In this document: piece after piece, positions 1 through 10,660 of the stretch
Layout of the letters: every line of letters begins with the position of its first letter
Position numbering within the stretch: position 1 is the stretch's first letter
Assembly (NCBI RefSeq): GCF_026210795.1
Contig: NC_089454.1
Location: forward strand, 558,001-622,000
Origin: Rhizophagus irregularis
Taxonomy: Eukaryota; Glomeromycota; Glomeromycetes; Glomerales; Glomeraceae
Reading direction: 5' to 3'
Length of the DNA stretch: 64,000 bases
Position numbers and translations under genes: made by a program
The notes under the pieces: model-generated
The model's input: only the letters and a program-made list of their open reading frames with translations
The model's database searches: none
Told to the model about the DNA's origin: nothing

Positions 1-215
1 AAAAATCACCATATACCATATATATCCGAAAATAAGCGTCGTTTTTATCTAATCAATTAGATTTTTTTTTTTAAAAAAAAAAAAAAAAAGAGAATTACCG
101 CAGGTGATTTTCACAGCATAATTCCGGCAAAATTTAGGCGGCTTTATATGTAGTTGAATTTTGTATAGCATTGTTGCATTAAGCACTTTACTTGAAAAAT
201 CCTTTTTTTTTTTTT
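1..215. repeat. Dispersed repeat, window-edge copy
   Basis: This stretch resembles 24540-24770 inside the 1.4 kb insertion of the left large transposon. Both contain an ACCGCA...CATAATTC block and then a TATG(T/C)AGTTGAATTTT...CACTTTACTT block in the same order. It is probably a non-coding mobile repeat cut by the window edge. The resemblance was judged by eye and no terminal repeat can be defined here. Confidence 0.45.
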
Positions 216-1549
216 TAAGTAGTATATTTTAAGCTTAAAAGTGAATTTATTCAATCAGAAATCAATCCTAAAAAGTAATTAAAAGTAAACCTTTAAGGTT
301 TTAACTATATTAAATATAAAATTTAAAAGAATCATATATATTTTTAAATAACTTAAAATTTATAGAATTAACATATTTTATAAAGAAATACCAATTTTAT
401 AAAGTATAAAAATTTGGTTCAATTTTGGAATCTTAATAAATAAAAAATTTAATATCAATGTAATACTGTACATATAATGATATAATGATTTGCCAATTCC
501 AAACTGTTAAAAATTGAAATTCACCTTATAAAAAATTTTGTATGTTATTTTCTGTAAAAACTTTGTAAAAATAATTAAATCTTTTACAGATTTATTTATA
601 GATCTATAAATCATCTATTTACAGAAAATGTAAATAATTAAAAAATTTTGTAATATATAAGGTTATTAATTCCAGAAATATGAATGAACCTTTTACAGAA
701 AAAAAAATGGAATATAAAATACAGATTAATTTTTTTTTATAGGATTATTGAATTATTAATTTTCTTAAATTTTTAATATTTAAAAAAAATTTTTTTGATA
801 ATAATATTTGTAAGATTTTATTATCAGTTTATATATGCTAATATTTATTTTTTTAAAATTAAATGATATTATTTGACCAATAATATTAATTATTTTAAAT
901 TTAAACATTTATACTAATTAAACTTAAAAGTAAATTAACAAATATATAATAATTTTTTTTTGAAAAAAATATATTAATAAATAAAATAAAGATAAATCTA
1001 ATTGTAACAACTTGTTACATGTCTTATTTGTAACAACTTCAATTTTATTCAATTAAAATTTAAGATCAAATGTAATGTAAACAAAAATAAAAGATTAATT
1101 ATGTAACTAAAACAAGAATTTTTTTAAAAAATTTCAAGAAACTGCTTATAACTTAAAATTTTATCTATGAAACTGTCTTAAGTACATTAAGTAAAAGTTT
1201 TCCAAATTAAATTTTACATATAAAAATTTTATTTGTAAAGTATATACTAAATTTATTATTAAAAAAAATAAAAAATATATAACAAGTTGTTACAAATACA
1301 TTTATTCATAAAATAAAATGTAAATAATATATACTATATTTAATATAATATTTATTCTATAAATAAGTTTATTATTTTACTATTTTTTTTTTCATTTAAT
1401 TAATTTTTTTATATTACATTATACAACTATTTTCATATAAAATTAATATTTTTTAGTTTTTTATAATTATTTTAAAAATTTGAATATATTTTTTTTTTAT
1501 TTTGTAAAATTTATTAATCATTTTAAAAGTATTGATTTATACTAGTATA
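216..1549. other. AT-rich intergenic DNA, no gene seen
   Basis: Very AT-rich sequence with homopolymer runs. No open frame with protein-like composition and no terminal repeats were found. ACAAGTTGTTACA-type palindromic words occur near 1005-1030 and 1278-1295 but do not form a clear element. Confidence 0.6.
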
Positions 1550-2063
1550 TAGTTAAAGCTCATTATAGTGAATTTTCAGTTTTACCCATTTTAGTTCACT
1601 ATAATGAATATTCATAAAAATGAAAGATTTCTTTATAGTGAACTTTGTATTAATACAATAAAAAGTTTTTTTTAACAAAAGTACTTAATTTTTGATTTTA
1701 AAGCCTTAAGAATTACTAATTCCATGTATATTTAGACTAATGAATTATTTATAATAATTCTATTGGTATTTCATAGTATAATCTTATAAATTTAATTTCT
1801 TATACAAATAATATCAATAATAAAATGAAATACTAATTCTAATTTTTGTGTTTAAAGTAATTTGTAAACAATATACCTAATAATTTTATGTAATATTTAT
1901 TATAATGAATATAAATTTATAATATATATTCTATATAAAATTTTTAAAAAGTCAAATATTGAAATTTTATTAGTAAGTTTACTATAACAAATAAGATTTA
2001 TTAATAAGTGAACTGAAGAGCCAAATTTATTATAGTAAGTTTCATTATAATGAGTATTAACTG
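1550..2063. mobile_element. TA-flanked Tc1/mariner-type MITE
   Basis: The ends are imperfect inverted repeats: TAGTTAAAGCTCATTATAGTGAA on the left, and on the right the complement of CAGTTAATACTCATTATAATG. Each end abuts a TA. A related element with the same CAGTT...TATAATGA signature lies at 63078-63269. It is non-coding, about 0.5 kb, and lies directly beside the next foldback element. TA target sites and this terminal sequence fit the Tc1/mariner (pogo-like) group. Confidence 0.6.
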
Positions 2064-2068
2064 TATAT

Positions 2069-2344
2069 CACTGGTAAAAAAATGGTCTATCCTACACATA
2101 TCCTACACATATCTTACATATATCGGGTACTCAAAATGTAGAAAATGATACACAAATAATCATATACATATACGTATCGAATGTTATATATATAGTATAC
2201 CTATCGAGTCCACGATATATGTATGATATATATATTAGTACCCGATATGTGTATGATATGTGTATTATTTGTGTATGATTTTCTACATTTTGAGTACCCA
2301 ATATGTGTAAGATATGTGTAGGATAAATCATTTTTTTACCAGTG
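2069..2344. mobile_element. Foldback MITE with CACTGG ends
   Basis: An almost complete palindrome. The left end CACTGGTAAAAAAATG is matched by CATTTTTTTACCAGTG at the right, and inner blocks (TATCCTACACATATC, GGGTACTCAAAATGTAG, AATGATACACAAATAAT) recur inverted. TATAT flanks both ends, so the target duplication is TA, TAT or TATAT. The 66-codon frame on the minus strand is a by-product of the palindrome and not a gene. The CACTG end suggests a CACTA-like origin. Confidence 0.75.
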
Positions 2345-2518
2345 TATATGTAGTTACATACATATTATATATATACTATTTTAAACTTAATTTAAAGAAA
2401 ATTTAATTTTATTTTTGAAATTATATATAAACTAAATTTGTAATTAATTCATCCAATTATAAATGCAAATTTACATATAAAAATAGATTAATATATATTT
2501 ATATCAGTTATGATATAT

Positions 2519-2645
2519 TTTGCTAAAAGCCATTTTACCAAAAGGACATTTTGCTAAAAAATAGGACTAACATTATGCAGAATTATAAATAACTCAGGCC
2601 AAAGATTATTTTTCAGCAAAATAGCTTTTGGCAAAATGTTCTGAT
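2519..2645. repeat. Short inverted-repeat element (TTTTGCTAAAAG)
   Basis: TTTTGCTAAAAGCCATTTT near 2519 is answered by an inverted copy, GCAAAATAGCTTTTGGCAAAA, near 2619, with further TTTTGC and AGCAAAAT words inside. It looks like a small foldback MITE of about 125 bp. The target duplication could not be defined. Confidence 0.45.
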
Positions 2646-2681
2646 ACCATTTATATTAAATATATTATATGATAATTAATT

Positions 2682-3382
2682 GCCGATCCGCATGTGATCG
2701 ATAGAATTTACATAGTAAAATGCGGCGTTATATTAATTAATAAAAAAAATGCCGTTTGAAATCTCTGTTTCCCCAAGAAATAACAACGTCAAATACATAC
2801 ATAACTCCCAAAAAACTTGTTGCAACTGGCGCTATTATATCAGAACTTCATTATTATGTCCATATTTATATGACTTGTTTATTATTTTTTAAGAAAAAAA
2901 TTCAAGATAACTATTCCTATTTTGAAATTATGCTAAAACTTAATAAAAGTCCTTTTATTATTCATATATTTCATTATATTCATATTTTTTACAAACTGGA
3001 CATATTTGTGAAAGAAAAAGAGATATAAAAGTGCGTAGTGTTATTAAAAATGTAATAGTTGACAGAAATAATAATAAAAAAAGTTTTATAAGCGTCAAAG
3101 AAAAGTTAAAGAGTTTATACCATAGAAGTAAAATAGTAGTAAATACTATGAAATCTCCATTTCCTACATATAAAACTTTATAAACTGCAAAGAAAAAAAA
3201 CTTTTTATAAAAAAATTTTTTTTTTCTAAGATCTTAAACGTATATTGCAGGTGTTAAATTACGCAATTGTATAACAATATGGTTGAATTTTATTTGATAT
3301 AAAAATATGATCGACATGGCTTATATATAAAAGTTGCGCCGCATTTTATTATATAAATTCTATCGATCACATGCGGATCAGC
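2682..3382. mobile_element. 0.7 kb DNA transposon with long TIRs
   Basis: The left end GCCGATCCGCATGTGATCG is matched by the inverted right end (complement GCTGATCCGCATGTGATCG). The similarity runs on through TAGAATTTA and AAAATGCGGCG, so the inverted repeats are about 50 bp. AATTAATT flanks both sides, consistent with an 8-bp target duplication, but this word is palindromic, so the exact boundary and length are ambiguous. A 90-codon plus-strand frame (2756-3028) covers the interior. It is hydrophobic and Ile/Tyr-rich, resembles no transposase, and was not called a gene. Confidence 0.6.
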
Positions 3383-3811
3383 AATTAATTATTTAATTAT
3401 CTAAAAATTTATCTAATATTTTTAAAAAAACTTTACATATTATTAATACAACTATTAAAAATAAAAGTTAACTATAACAGAAAATAAATAATTACAATAA
3501 TTAAGAATTATAATAAAGAGAAAAAAAAAATATATTTTTGCATATATTAATAAAATTTTTTTTAACAAAAAAATAACCATCAGTATTATGTTCATCAGCC
3601 AGTATAACCTAATTGTTTAATTAACTTGTTTCTACTTTCTTATTCAAAGAAACTTCAAGATAAAAACAAATTCATAGATCTAAATTTTTTTTTTAGCAAA
3701 ATTTACTAATGTATTATTACCAAAACATATGAATTTTTAATTGTATATTGCATAAAATTTTTTAAGAATACAAAAAAACAAATAAATAATAAAAAAATAT
3801 AATGTTTAGAC
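3383..3811. other. AT-rich spacer, nothing recognised
   Basis: AT-rich sequence between the 0.7 kb transposon and the hAT-like element. No frame or repeat could be supported. Confidence 0.5.
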
Positions 3812-4094
3812 TAGAGATGCTGGGTGAAACCAAAATATTTAGTCATTTGACAAAACTGAAATAGTTTAGCCATTTAAAATTAAAAGATGAAATACCAAAA
3901 TTTAATATTTCATGGTATTTCTATAGATTTTTCATAAATTTCCATGGATTTTTAATTATAATAATTACTTAAAAAAATAAATTTTTATTAAAATATAATA
4001 TTTTTTAAAAAGAATTTATAAAACTATTATAAATATAATTAATTTTATATATCTTTATAATAAAACTATAATTTTATATAAGGATTAATTTAAA

Positions 4095-7000
4095 ATTCAC
4101 TGGGGTGAATTTCACCTTATTTCTGTTGTATTACATAAATTTTTTAATAAATTACACAAACAGCACGGTAAAATTCACCTCGATTTCTATTGTATTACAA
4201 CAATAAATTACACAATAAATTACACAATAGTATGGCGAAATTCACCTCTTGGTGAATTTCACCCCTTTAATTTTCGTAACATATAAACTCAACTAACCTT
4301 TAACGTTTACTTTACCGCCACTTTCCTTCTTTTGTTTTTTTGTGTTCTTTAAAGAAAAGGCCTTCTTTTCTTAGTAATGGATAACGTTAAATCGTTAGCT
4401 TATTCAGATAATCATGATTTATACTCTTTCTCATCATATTCTGAACCTTTTAATGAAAACCTTTCACTATATTCACAACTTTTTAATATAAACTCTTTAT
4501 CACATAAGTTACTACCATCTGAACTATTTTCTAAGCCTTCTGACCTACTTGCTGAACCACTTTTTAAGCTACTCTCCAAGCTTCCTTCTGAACCACAACC
4601 ACCTTTTAAGCAGCCTTCTGAACTGATACTTTCTAAACCACTTTTTGAAATACCATCCGGACCACTTTCTGAAATACCATCCGAACCACTTCCCCTGAAA
4701 TACCATCCGAACTACTTCCCGAAATACCATTCGAACCACTTCCTGAAGCACCTTCCAAACTACTTCCCGGATTACTTTCAGAACCACTTTCTGAGCCACT
4801 CCCTGAACCACGTTTTGAGACATATTTCGAACTAGATGAAAATATAGACTCTTTAGAGCAACCTAATAATTATCAATACAATCTTGCTATTGGAGATACT
4901 TTTGATAACTGGGAGTCTGTTAACATATTCATGCATCAATATTGCTTAGAACGCGGGTTTGAATACCAAATCTTCTGAAGTGACAAAGACCAAAATGATC
5001 CTACTATCATTCGATGCAAATCTTTTCGTTGTTTATCAAGTGGTAATTATGAAGCTCGAAAAATAATTGATCAAAAATCACATCGTTTACGTGGTACTAT
5101 CAAAACAAATTGTGAATGGCATTGTAATTTCACATTTCCCAAAACTGCGCATTGTGTAAAATGTACAACGATAAAAGACGTACATAACCATGAGATAGTA
5201 AATCCTTCTCAGGTGCCGCATATGATCACCAGATATCGGCGCTTTAGTGAAGAAATGATACAAGATCTCTAATTTTTTATAGATTGCAAAGTAGCACCAA
5301 TTGTAACATTAGAGATGCTTAAAAAAAAGTATCCTCAGCATGTATTCCATAAGCAAGATGTATACAATACAATTTATAAATTATGTCAAAGCAATAATCA
5401 TGAAAAATCATCAGATTCTACATCATTACTTGATACTCTTTTTGAAAAGGTATCTCAGAATCCAACTTGGAAGGTTTTTGTTCGACATTCTGGTAATGAA
5501 CATCGTTTATCAGGCGTATTCTAGATGTCACCATCCCAGCAAGAATTGTACCGAAGATTTTCTGATATTGTGCTTAATGATAAGACTTGTAAGACCAATA
5601 AGTTTAATATGTATCTAAGTGTATTTATGGTAAAAGATAATTATGGAAGATTTCAAAATGTAGCTAATGCGTTGGTTGAAGATGAACTTTCATCAACATA
5701 TTTATGGATACTAAAGTGCTTAATGAAAGCAACAGATAATATTATTCCAAAATCTATTTGGACGGATTTTGAACCTGAACTTATCAATGCTATTTCTCAA
5801 GTTTTTCCAAATACACAGCACTTTTTGTGTTTATTTCATATTTGGCAAAATATTATAAAGCATTTGAAGACACCTTTAGGTTCGAATTTTAATAATTTTA
5901 GTAAAGCATTTTATTCGTGCAAGAATTCATTAAGTATAGAGATCTTTGAACAGCGCTGGGAATTTATGATAAAAACATTTCCAGAGTGTCAACGTTATAT
6001 GATTAGAACACTGTATCCAGTTAGAATGAATTGGGCCAAAGCTTATACTCCATTTCAATTTAATGCCAGTATTCAAAGTACACAAAGTGTGGAGTCGTTT
6101 AATGGTATTATTAAAAAATCTTTAAATGCCGTTAGTACACTCTGTGATGTTTAAGAAGCAATTGATAAAAGGCATAAAGAAGAAATTAAGTATTGTCAAT
6201 TAGTGGATCTTAAAGCAAAATATACAACAATTGGACTCCCACATATTTCATCACAAATTTTTTCAAGTGTTGATGTGATTATTGTAAAATTTTTGACACC
6301 TCTTATATTATCATTACAACAATTTCAAATTTCGCAATCTTTTACTTATGAGGGACAGATAGCACCTGAGGTATATATTTATTATTTAATAAAGTACAAT
6401 AGCGTGATGTTACAAAAACTTTATTAATTTACTTTTATTATATAGGATCTCAATCTACAATCTAATACTTTAAATGACAATTTTATAGAAGATGTAATTG
6501 ATGAACCTCAAACAACGCTAAAATCTCTATTAGATGGTATGGATACATCAAGTATCATAGTAGAAGTATGGAAAATTCGTCGAATAGAAGGTTTATCTTG
6601 TAAAGAAAATTTAGTAGCTCTTTTTTCTGATGGAACTTATATATGTACATGTATGGAAACTATCACCAAGGGAATTGTTTGTCGTCATTTTTGGAGAGTA
6701 ATGCTTTATTCAAGTAATGCAAGGTTCCATATTAGTCTTATACCTGCTAGGTGGTATAAGGACGAGATTTTAATGAAATTGATGTTCGCTTTGAAAATTC
6801 ACCAATAATTAAAGCAATAGAATCATCTAGTGAAGCTACAACAGTACCACTGACAGTGGATTTCACTCTTCAAACTTTACAACATCTTCAAGGATTATTT
6901 CACAATAAAGAAAATGTTCAACGCATTATTCCTTAAAGAAATCGATTTGGAATAGCATTTTCAATGGCTAAAACTGCAATTAATATTGCATTAGAAACTA

Positions 7001-7735
7001 GGAGTGATAATAAATTGGTGAAATTACTGAAGGATTTTATTTTAACTAAACAAAGGGGTCGGAATGGTAGTGATTCAGAAAATAATGTTGATATGAAAAA
7101 TTCTGAGCATAACGAAAATGATGATGTTATTCCTTTACAACAGCAGTTAATTGATCAGACAACAGATCCTCATGTTACTAGAATTCGAGGAGCTCCTTGT
7201 AAAAAAAGAATAAAGAGCGCTATTGAAATGTCAGGAAAAAATAGGGCAATACGTGAAATTACAAGTCAAGTTAACGTACAAGAGACTGATGATGGAGGTG
7301 CAACATCAAGATCACAACGAAAATGTTTATTATGCAGAAAATCAGGTCATTATCAGAAAAAATGTCCTGGTAAAAGTAATATCAGAGAAGAAAACTAATG
7401 TTTAAAACTTTTAGTATTATGTATATACGATTTATATGTTGTTATGTATGCAAAATATGTTACTAGCTAGACAGCTAGTTATGTTCATTTAAGACGGCAA
7501 AAACTTTATTTTTTACGTTATAATATGAATTTTTTTTTCTTATGATTTTATTTGTATAAAACATTTATTTTTACTTGATCGTTATAATAAACACTTAATA
7601 AAAAGAATAAGTATTCATGCTTAAAATATAAACAATTTAAAATATAAATTTTATTATTTTTAATACAAAAATTTTTTACGTGATACGGTGAATTTCACCT
7701 TTTGGTGAATTTTACCTCCGGTGAGCGTTAAAATC
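4095..7735 (+). mobile_element. Mutator-like element (MULE)
   Basis: Degenerate inverted termini surround a FAR1/MULE transposase. The left end (about 4095-4260) carries several GGTGAATTTCACC and AAATTCACC words; the right end (7688-7735) carries GGTGAATTTCACC and GGTGAATTTTACC. The repeats are themselves palindromic, so the exact ends and a 9-11 bp target duplication could not be read. The element lies inside the hAT-like element 3812-7860 and must be younger than it. Confidence 0.6.
4377..7398 (+). pseudogene. FAR1/MULE-type transposase, broken
   Basis: A recognisable transposase spread over several frames. In order: a Pro/Ser/Glu repeat leader (4500-4820), a FAR1-type zinc domain with CNFTF...VHNHEI (about 4900-5230), a DDE core (VLNDKTCKTNKFNMYLS near 5572; WTDFEPEL then CLFHIWQNI near 5760-5850; VESFNGIIK near 6090), a SWIM finger CTC...CRH (about 6645-6690), and a C-terminal CCHC knuckle CLLCRKSGHYQKKC (7324-7365). 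An intron fits 6371-6445 (GAG|GTATAT...TATAG|GAT). Breaks: frameshifts near 4695 and 6768; in-frame stops near 4976, 5269, 5522, 6152 and 6934. The catalytic Asp, Asp and Glu are all still present, so decay is fairly recent. MULE transposases bind the element ends and move it by cut and paste. Confidence 0.85.
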
Positions 7736-7868
7736 GTCCGTTATATAATTAAAATTAAAATTAAAAATTATTATTATATAGTTTAGTCAATGACAAAACC
7801 AAAATTAATTAGTAATGAAACTGAAATTTTTGGCAAAAAGAATTTAGGCAGGCATCACTAGCTTGGAC

Positions 7869-10055
7869 TTATTTAATGACTTAAGATCTGTATACTTCCT
7901 CAAATATTTCACTTATTTAATTTTTTTTATTTTTCAAAATAAAATTACAAAAAAATTAGATAGATTTAATATATTAAAATTAATAATAACTTTAACAACT
8001 AATAATCAAATCATGTTCAATCTTTATAAAATTGAAGTGATACTACCTTAATGGAAAAATATACTAAATAAATATGAAGATAATTTACAATTGAACTTAT
8101 TTTACTTATTTCATCATACTGTAAAATATAATAGTTTGATAAATTCAGATTATACTTTCAGATAATAAAAAATTTCACCAAAAAAAAATTGAAAAATTTT
8201 ATAAGATAAAAAACAAAAAATAATTCTAATCTACAGAAGTCTTTATCATAGATTTTTTTCTTTTTTAATATAAAGAAGTTTTTAAAAATGAAGCTAAATT
8301 GTAAAACTGATGGTATTTAAAGAAAATCATTTAAGATTATTTTTACAATATCAAATAAATATTTAGTTAGAAGTTACAATTATATAATACATAAAAATTC
8401 TAAATTTGATTAGTTATTCTAGAATTAAATTCAAAAGTAAATTTTTTTTCATATTATTATAATAATAAATTTTAAAATATGTCTAAAAATATGTTCAGTC
8501 TTAATCAGATAAGTTGACAAAATTGTTTTAATAGTTCTTTTTCCCAAAAGATGAATATATATTTGAATTGGAAATATTAGCAATAATGAGTAAATGATAG
8601 TAAAAAAAAGGAGTAGTAAAGAAAAAGTCATTTACAAAAAAGTTATGAAAAGAAATTTTTTTGCATATTATTAATGTAAAAACTTCTTGTATATTGGAAT
8701 TATTTCTATTTTTTTTATGGTATTATTTAAAACCAAAAAAAGAGTAGATCTATTGAAGTAAAAGAAGTTGTTATATAAATAATAAATGAATTACTCATTT
8801 ATAAACAGTTTATTTTTAATTCTTTTTATATTACAGAAGTTATAAAGTTTGTAATAAATTGCTTAAAAGTATTTTCAAATATTTTGCATATATTTATATC
8901 ATCTAATATATCTTCTTTTTAAATATTTTAGCTTAATTATTTTATAGAAACTGCCAATATATTACAGAATAAACAGAAGGTATACCAGTTATAAATGATA
9001 AATGTATTATTCAAAAATATTTTATATATATTATAAAAGTTTTAAATAAAAAATAAAAATAAAAAAATAATTTATTTTATAAAAATAAATAGTTCTAAAT
9101 ATAATCAGAAAGAGTTTTTAAATTTTATTTTATATAATATATTATATTAATGAAATTATTTAATATTTTACAGTAAAATTTATTAAAAATAAATTTTATC
9201 TTAATTTATATAATGTATAACTAATTTTCAAATAGATTTATTTATTTTACAGCTAGTAATCAAAATTATTTAGCCATTTTTTAAAATAAAAATTATATAT
9301 ATTATATTATATATAATATAATTATATAAAAAAAATTTATTTTGTATATTTATTATATTTTTATTTATTGATTTACATAAAAATTTTATTAATTAATTCT
9401 ATTTTTATTTGCAAAAATAATTATGCTGTCAATCAATTTTTGTAATATTTTGGAGAAATTTCTTTTAGCAATTTTTATGATAGTCAATATAATTAAAATT
9501 ACAAAACAAAATTTATAAATTTTAACATTTCAAAATTATCTAAATTATTTTTGAATTTAATATCCATATTCTAATTAAATAGAATGTTAAATAATCTTAA
9601 ATTGTCATAATATTAAAATTTAAATCTTTAAAATATATATCTAATCATAATAACTTGATATTCTATAATTCAATTTTAATAATTAAATTTGTCTTATAAA
9701 AATAAATTGAATAGTGATAATTTTATGTTTTTAATTTTAATAGATTCTGAAATAGTAGTTTAAATTATATTAAAATTAATTTAATATATATTGATGATGA
9801 AGATATATGATCAGTACTATTTGATACATCTTATTAAAATAAATCTAATAATAAGTTAATAATAATCTTTTTAAGATCACTGAATAGTGAATATTAAAAT
9901 ATATCTGTTAAATGTTTATTTTAAAAATTTTAAATTTTACATTTTAGCAATTTTAATATAGAACAAATTACTCATTTGCTGTAAAATTCTGAAAAATATA
10001 AGGCTTAAAAATTTTGTTTATTGTGATTATAAATATAAAATAATATATTTTTTAT
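7869..10055. other. AT-rich region without recognisable gene
   Basis: About 2.2 kb of extremely AT-rich sequence. The two short frames present (62 codons at 7863 and 60 codons on the minus strand at 8449) are Ile/Leu/Lys/Tyr-rich with no domain. It may contain decayed transposon sequence too mutated to recognise. Confidence 0.55.
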
Positions 10056-10345
10056 AGTATAAGGCTAGTTTTCTTCCCATATGATTTAATCCAGATGACA
10101 TCACCTATATAAAATTAAATCATGTAGATTAGTTAGGATTAGGGTTAGGGTTAGGGATTGGGTTAGGGGATTAGGATTAGGGTTAGGATTAGGATTATGG
10201 TTAAGGGTTAGGCTTAGAGTAAGATTTGGGTTCGCTGGAGTTATTAAATTTGATGATGTCATTTTAAAGAATAAAATTTCCAGTTATAAAAGTTATAAAT
10301 TTAATTTTTAATACAGGCGACATCACTTAGGTGACATCTCTTAGA
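10056..10345 (+). repeat. Dispersed repeat with telomere-like core, copy 1
   Basis: A 290-bp repeat whose middle (about 10130-10225) is a degenerate run of TTAGGG, TTAGGAT and TTAGGGG units. It is flanked by CCCATATGATTTAA...CATGTAGATTAGTTA on the left and TTATTAAATTTGATGATGTC...GACATCACTTAGG on the right. The same arrangement occurs inverted at 19655-19945, including the flanks, so this is a mobile or duplicated repeat rather than a simple healed chromosome end. GACATCAC words near both ends may be terminal motifs. Confidence 0.65.
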
Positions 10346-10468
10346 GAAAAAATTCTTTTTTATATTATATTAATATTAATATGTAATGATTAATACAATT
10401 TGGAAAATTGAAGTAGCTAAATATTTTTAATCACCACTTACTACTATATAGCTATATATATAATATTA

Positions 10469-10658
10469 CCATAAAGTCCTGATTATAAGCATCTCCCGAA
10501 TATAAGCACCCCCAGATTTTATATTACCCGAAAGTAAGCACCCTTAACCAACACTATGATAATTTTGGCCAATACTACAATATACCAAATATATAAATTT
10601 ATTCAAATATAAGCACCCCTATAACAAAAAAAGGTTGCTTATATTCGGGACTTTACGG
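10469..10658. mobile_element. 190-bp TA-flanked MITE
   Basis: The termini CCATAAAGTCCTGATTATAAGC and the inverted complement of CCGTAAAGTCCCGAATATAAGC give about 22 bp of inverted repeat, with TA at 10467-10468 and 10659-10660. GAATATAAGCACCCC words recur inside. The terminal sequence and TA duplication fit a Tc1/mariner-type non-autonomous element. Confidence 0.75.
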
Positions 10659-10660
10659 TA

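Larger units (their letters stand above)
3812..7860. mobile_element. hAT-like element split by a nested MULE
   Basis: The left terminus TAGAGATGC (3812) and the inverted right terminus GCATCACTA (ending 7860) form a hAT-style TAGWGATGC pair. The flanking octamers GTTTAGAC (3804-3811) and GCTTGGAC (7861-7868) match at 6 of 8 positions, both mismatches being transitions, as expected for an aged 8-bp duplication. Only about 0.4 kb belongs to this element; the rest is the MULE inserted between about 4095 and 7735. Subterminal AAAACTGAAAT/GAAACTGAAAT words recur on both sides. It was therefore a small non-autonomous element. Confidence 0.5.

Noticed and set aside
10130-10225. True chromosome end or healed break
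   Set aside because: The TTAGGG units are degenerate, run for less than 100 bp, and share specific flanks with the inverted copy at 19655-19945.
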